From NCBI GenBank assembly GCA_964620425.1, contig CAZUGV010000010.1:1-64000 (forward strand): a stretch of DNA of 64,000 nt, in the 5' to 3' direction. Both the position numbers and the translations under genes were made by a program. The notes below the pieces were generated by a model that was not told the origin of the DNA, made no database searches, and worked only from the letters and a program-made list of their open reading frames with translations. Position 1 is the first letter of the stretch. Each line of letters begins with the position of its first letter. This document shows, in pieces, positions 61,411 to 64,000 of the stretch. The stretch comes from DASXUG01 sp964620425 (lineage in GTDB: Bacteria; Pseudomonadota; Gammaproteobacteria; Burkholderiales; Methylophilaceae).

Positions 61411-61580
61411 CAACCCATCATTTATTTAGCCCACAATTAGCATAGAGGGGAAAGTATATGAGCAAATCAATAGAGTCAGACTCACTACTTTCCCACAATT
61501 AAACAAATAAACGAGGTGGTTTGGAAGACCGTTGGTATGAAAATCGTGTCTGACCCTATTTATTTCAACTGATGGGTTAG
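61411..61580. repeat. Repeat-dense 170-bp element at the distal end of the cassette array
   Basis: Terminal near-perfect inverted ends CAACCCATCA (61411-61420) and TGATGGGTTA (61570-61579). Inside are 18-base arms AAATCAATAGAGTCAGAC (61464-61481) and GTCTGACCCTATTTATTT (61548-61565), complementary at 16 of 18. GGGAAAGTA/TACTTTCCC (61448-61456, 61486-61494) and a direct repeat CCCACAATTA (61430, 61492) are also present. The right end GATGGGTTAG looks like one half of the local attC sites, while the left half is not attC-like. Confidence 0.55.
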
Positions 61581-61620
61581 TCCTCATCCATATCGGTAGG
61601 TTATGAAGATTCATATCAAC

Positions 61621-62118
61621 TTACTCTACCTGGCAAAAGCTCCCATTCTCAAACAATGGGGTACGGCGGATTCGCTTCCGAAAAGTTGGTTCCGTGGTTT
61701 CATACTCTCTGCCATCTCGTGACTCCACGCGGACCAAACGCGCAACGCACTCTTGCGAATCGCGAGAGAACCTAAGGCGATACCTTGTGTTCGCTGTAGG
61801 CACAAAGGAAACCGTTAGGGCACAGTATCGATTATCGCCAGCCGTATTGGTAACTGTTAGGAAATTGAGTGCGAACTCCTTCCCAGAAGCAACTAACAAA
61901 GGCTCCAAACCAGCAAGTACCTGCTCACGATTGGGAACCAGAACGGTTTCAGAGCAGTCTCGTCCATTCTGAAACACGCGCATCCAGTTCACAATTCCCT
62001 GTTGTTCAACCGAAACGGTGGCGTTACCTGCTAAGGGTGGGGCCACGTATGGCACTACGCAGGCGGTGACCATGAACGAAACGAAAATGAATGTTGTTAT
62101 GCGGATAGATTGTTGCAT
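61621..62118 (-). CDS. Integron-cassette lipoprotein of unknown function
   Basis: A 165-residue putative lipoprotein. The signal ends in lipobox MVTAC with Cys20, then VVPYVAPPLAGNATVSVEQQ. The mature part is beta-rich with Cys in NGRDCSETVL, NRYCALTV, SQECVARLV and SFCQVE, so disulfides are possible. The ATG at 62118 is 21 bases after the attC core GTTAGGC (62139-62145). ORF extension to 62181 would lie inside the attC. It is the last cassette of the array. No family recognised. Confidence 0.75.
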   Translation of the reverse strand: MQQSIRITTFIFVSFMVTACVVPYVAPPLAGNATVSVEQQGIVNWMRVFQNGRDCSETVLVPNREQVLAGLEPLLVASGKEFALNFLTVTNTAGDNRYCALTVSFVPTANTRYRLRFSRDSQECVARLVRVESRDGREYETTEPTFRKRIRRTPLFENGSFCQVE

Positions 62119-62140
62119 AGTAGAGGTCTGATTTTGAGGC

Positions 62141-62247
62141 CTAACGTTTGACATAAGGGGCTGGCGACAACCTTTGCTCAACCCTCGTTATTGAAAATTG
62201 TATCATCGATGAACGCTTTCGCCAGTCCCGCTTGATGGATGGGTTAG
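62141..62247 (-). repeat. attC site (long, about 107 bp)
   Basis: On the plus strand it starts CTAACGTTTGACATAAGGGG and ends GTCCCGCTTGATGGATGGGT plus TAG. Inner CTGGCG/CGCCAG arms enclose a 53-base loop with no clear secondary structure. The terminal core on the minus strand reads GTTAGGC and fits GTTRRRY exactly. The longer loop distinguishes it from the 55-56-bp sites to the right. Confidence 0.9.
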
Positions 62248-62574
62248 GGTCTGAGAGTCACCGTCTTTAAGTAATGTGAAATTACCTGTGTAACTGGTGA
62301 TGTTTACACGCTTAGCTAACCACCTAAATAGCCAAAAGCCGAGAAGCCCGTACACGCAACCATTTAATAGACCAACAAAAGGTAGCGTTGCGATAATAAA
62401 GAATATGCGGGCTGGATACTCTACTATATTTTGATACTGGGCAATTAAAGTGAATGGGATAGAAAACACTCCAGCACAAAACCCAAGAATGGATAAGAAA
62501 AAAAGGGTTGATTTGAAGTCAAGCTCAACTCTGCACATATTGCTACTCTCAGTTGGAATTATATTTTTTTTCAT
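62203..62574 (-). CDS. Integron-cassette membrane protein
   Basis: A 123-residue protein with two or three membrane helices (FFLSILGFCAGVFSIPFTLIA, IFFIIATLPFVGLLNGCVYG, LLGFWLFRWLA). The last residues (THPSSGTGESVHR) are encoded inside the attC, so the gene's stop lies within the site. The ATG at 62574 follows AAGG at good spacing, 23 bases after the previous core. No family recognised. Such small membrane proteins are common in cassettes. Confidence 0.75.
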   Translation of the reverse strand: MKKNIIPTESSNMCRVELDFKSTLFFLSILGFCAGVFSIPFTLIAQYQNIVEYPARIFFIIATLPFVGLLNGCVYGLLGFWLFRWLAKRVNITSYTGNFTLLKDGDSQTLTHPSSGTGESVHR

Positions 62575-62592
62575 AAAAACCTTATTAAAACC

Positions 62593-62647
62593 CTAACGTT
62601 TGACATAAGGGGCGTGCTTTAGCGCGTCCCGCTTGATGGATGGGTTG
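62593..62647 (-). repeat. attC site (55 bp)
   Basis: The plus strand starts CTAACGTTTGACATAAGGGG and ends GTCCCGCTTGATGGATGGGT plus TG. The central arms GCGTGC/GCGCG flank a TTTA tip. The site begins 12 bases after the stop of the gene at 62660-63082. Confidence 0.93.
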
Positions 62648-62659
62648 GGCATAACTTTA

Positions 62660-63082
62660 CTATGCATTCAAATACTCACGGATTGGTACATCATCAGAAA
62701 CCATGTGATCGGCAATATGGAATGCTTCTTTAACTAGCGGGTGAACCAGCGCTTCTTCTCTATTTAGAGTACGTCCAATGGTTTTTGCATCTTGCCACGG
62801 TGAAAACTGAGCATCAATTAAACCGACTTGATACTCAGTTTCTGTGACTCTTAGTTCGAGTGCGAAAGCCACTCTTTGGTCTGGTGTTGAACCCTCACCC
62901 CACTCACCGAGACTTACTGTTGCAACAACAACTCGCTCAGGGTGGTTGTTAGAGAATTTTGCGTAGTAAATAGCATAAGCGTTGTTATCGTTGTAAACAA
63001 AGCGTGTAAGTGAAGTGGTTAGACCGCCGCAACACTGGCAAGGCTCGGATTGATTAGATGGCTCAAATTCGATACTCAACAT
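62660..63082 (-). CDS. Integron-cassette protein with N-terminal Cys cluster
   Basis: A 140-residue soluble protein. It starts MLSIEFEPSNQSEPCQCCGG, a likely metal-binding cluster, then SLTRFVYNDNNAYAIYYAKF and VVVATVSLGEWGEG. It also contains DQRVAFALELRVTETEYQVGL and LNREEALVHPLVKEAFHIAD. I know this kind of protein only from cassettes and accessory DNA; the function is unknown. A TTG at 63094 in the attC core is rejected as start. The ATG at 63082 lies 7 bases after the core. Confidence 0.78.
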   Translation of the reverse strand: MLSIEFEPSNQSEPCQCCGGLTTSLTRFVYNDNNAYAIYYAKFSNNHPERVVVATVSLGEWGEGSTPDQRVAFALELRVTETEYQVGLIDAQFSPWQDAKTIGRTLNREEALVHPLVKEAFHIADHMVSDDVPIREYLNA

Positions 63083-63088
63083 ACTGAT

Positions 63089-63144
63089 GCCCAACGTTTG
63101 AATTAAGGGGCGCCGTTAGGCGTCCCGCTTGAATGATGGGTTAG
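63089..63144 (-). repeat. attC site (56 bp)
   Basis: The plus strand starts GCCCAACGTTTGAATTAAGG and ends GTCCCGCTTGAATGATGGGT plus TAG. The inner GGCGCCGTTAGGCG forms the hairpin tip. The minus-strand core is GTTGGGC, a perfect GTTRRRY. Confidence 0.95.
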
Positions 63145-63523
63145 AGCGCACAACGCAACGCCAACCCCAGAATGTTGGTAATAGAACAAATATTGCCATA
63201 CCTAACTTGCCTAGTAAAAGTGTGCTTACACCAAGAGCACAAGATAATAAAAGCAAAATGACAGCACCAAGTTTTGTTTTGGCAAGATTAGCCAAGTAGC
63301 CAGCACCAATAGCAATGCCGCAAACAGGAAGCAATGCGAACCAAATGAACCAAAATTGATTTGGGTTTTGAGATGAGAACGTATATTGGAGTTGACTGAT
63401 TGCTGATTGAAGTGGCGATGCTCGTTCAGGTAACGCAACAAACAATAAAATGTACCAAGAAATGATGCTTAAAAGCGCACCAAGCAAAGAAAGAAAACCT
63501 GCGATTTTATCTGGGGATTTCAT
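63116..63523 (-). CDS. Integron-cassette membrane protein ending in an attC-encoded tail
   Basis: A 135-residue protein with four predicted membrane helices (IAGFLSLLGALLSIISWYILLF, FWFIWFALLPVCGIAIGAGY, LGAVILLLLSCALGVSTLLL, GMAIFVLLPTFWGW). It ends SNPSFKRDA, encoded by the attC. The ATG at 63523 lies 16 bases after the upstream attC core. No family recognised. Confidence 0.78.
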   Translation of the reverse strand: MKSPDKIAGFLSLLGALLSIISWYILLFVALPERASPLQSAISQLQYTFSSQNPNQFWFIWFALLPVCGIAIGAGYLANLAKTKLGAVILLLLSCALGVSTLLLGKLGMAIFVLLPTFWGWRCVVRSNPSFKRDA

Positions 63524-63538
63524 TTAATGAATTGAGCT

Positions 63539-63594
63539 CTAACGTTTGACATAAGGGGCACGCTTTAGCGTGTCCCGCTTGATGGATGGGTTAG
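63539..63594 (-). repeat. attC site (56 bp)
   Basis: The plus strand starts CTAACGTTTGACATAAGGGG and ends GTCCCGCTTGATGGATGGGT plus TAG. The arms CACGC/GCGTG enclose a TTTA tip. Its left end includes the TAA stop of the gene at 63591-63983 (read on minus). Confidence 0.95.
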
Positions 63595-63983
63595 CCCTCA
63601 TTTTCATACTTTTCGCGCATCTCGAAATATGCACGTTTGCAATGATTGAAATATTCGCGTTCATCGTCTTCTCTCTGCGCTGCTTCTTGACCGCTAATAA
63701 CAGGGTCGGTTTTTTCTACCTCTGTAATTTCAATCGTGATTTTATCTCCGACTTGCAAGGTGTTGTTTTCTAGCCATACAAGATGTCCATCAGCGGAGCC
63801 TTTGGGGCGTGATGTAAGTCCGCCAAGCCGAAAAGTAAAGTCTTGAGTTTCATCGTCTCTGTTTGGCGCAGATAGTGCGCCCAGCCTTCCTACGCAGGTG
63901 ACGATGGCAGAAAGAACGCCAAGATCATCAGCTCCGCCAACTACGGGAGTTTGGTCATTTATTTGTACTTTGAGTGCGAACAT
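63591..63983 (-). CDS. Integron-cassette protein of unknown function
   Basis: A 130-residue soluble protein. It starts MFALKVQINDQTPVVGGADDLGVLSAIVTCVG, then RDDETQDFTFRLGGLTSR and LQVGDKITIEITEVEKTDP, and has an acidic helical tail with EAAQREDDEREYFNHCKRAY. The stop codon TAA is the first part of the attC. The ATG is 9 bases after the core at 63993-63999. No function is known. Confidence 0.75.
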   Translation of the reverse strand: MFALKVQINDQTPVVGGADDLGVLSAIVTCVGRLGALSAPNRDDETQDFTFRLGGLTSRPKGSADGHLVWLENNTLQVGDKITIEITEVEKTDPVISGQEAAQREDDEREYFNHCKRAYFEMREKYENEG

Positions 63984-63992
63984 ATTTTTAAG

Positions 63993-63999
63993 GGCTAAC
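63993..63999 (-). repeat. Cassette boundary core at the window edge
   Basis: The minus strand reads GTTAGCC directly before the first cassette gene's leader. It is either the end of another attC or of attI; the rest lies beyond the window. Confidence 0.7.
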
Positions 64000-64000
64000 G

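Larger units (their letters stand above)
61571..64000 (-). mobile_element. Integron gene-cassette array (distal part, read on minus strand)
   Basis: Five small genes in the same orientation are separated by attC sites at 63539-63594, 63089-63144, 62593-62647 and 62141-62247, with a core at 63993-63999. All sites share CTAAC/GTTAG (or GTTGGG) ends, an AAGCGGGAC segment and a CCCCTTA segment. Gene ends abut or overlap the sites. The orientation places attI and the integrase beyond 64000. No known resistance gene is seen. Confidence 0.9.

Overview
The window looks like chromosome from a Gram-negative betaproteobacterium, most likely a Methylophilaceae-type methylotroph (Methylotenera or a relative). 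This is an inference from gene order (leuS-lptE-holA, dapA-bamC-MBL, xseB-ispA-dxs, rnfABCDGE near nth), from an outer-membrane toolkit (BamC, LptE, RoxA, secretin-like protein), and from a MxaD-like periplasmic protein next to a YVTN beta-propeller. Base composition is moderate and AT-leaning. No rRNA, tRNA, CRISPR array or prophage was seen.

Layout. 1-2410 holds a chemoreceptor that runs off the left edge; it carries 273-bp internal repeats. 2.8-8.4 kb holds a small secreted protein, nudJ-mnmA, a GST, nadC and a GspE/PilB-type ATPase. 8.5-10.8 kb is a two-gene accessory unit: a DUF2235 lipase with a LecA-like C-terminus and a membrane/coiled-coil partner. 11.2-16.1 kb is ilvB-ilvH-ilvC, psd and rppH. 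16.4-19.1 kb is the YVTN protein, the MxaD-like protein and a type IV pilin. 19.2-24.8 kb is an MBL hydrolase, an esterase and the isoprenoid run xseB-ispA-dxs, then folE2. Directly behind folE2 lies the 3' stub of a second, diverged folE2. 24.9-29.2 kb is a LysR regulator divergent from an SDR/MDR/DUF2798 operon, then an MFS transporter. 29.3-31.0 kb is aroC with a single integron-type gene cassette inserted at its stop codon.

31.3-37.9 kb holds an M48 protease with a pilin-like tail, then leuS-lptE-holA-proA. 38.0-41.5 kb is the most interesting metabolic locus: ECF sigma factor, zinc-type anti-sigma factor, secreted Cys-repeat peptide (HvfA/bufferin-like RiPP precursor), DUF692 enzyme (HvfB/MbnB family), DUF2063 partner (HvfC) and a DoxX membrane protein, all on one strand. 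By family knowledge it should make a secreted peptide whose cysteines are modified to bind copper or another thiophilic metal. 41.6-48.8 kb is DUF1841, nth, a uracil-DNA-glycosylase-like gene and the full Rnf complex. 49.1-60.6 kb is dapA-bamC-MBL, an Ala-rich lipoprotein, a secretin-like trio with the ribosomal oxygenase RoxA, bcp, slyD, an OmpA protein, a helix-hairpin-helix membrane protein and mutS. 61.0 kb is a cupin gene behind a promoter carrying two matched operator palindromes.

61.57-64.0 kb is the distal end of an integron cassette array. Five small cassettes are read on the minus strand, separated by attC sites. The integrase and attI should lie beyond the right edge. Several cassette ORFs run into their attC, giving the characteristic SFKRDA-like tails.
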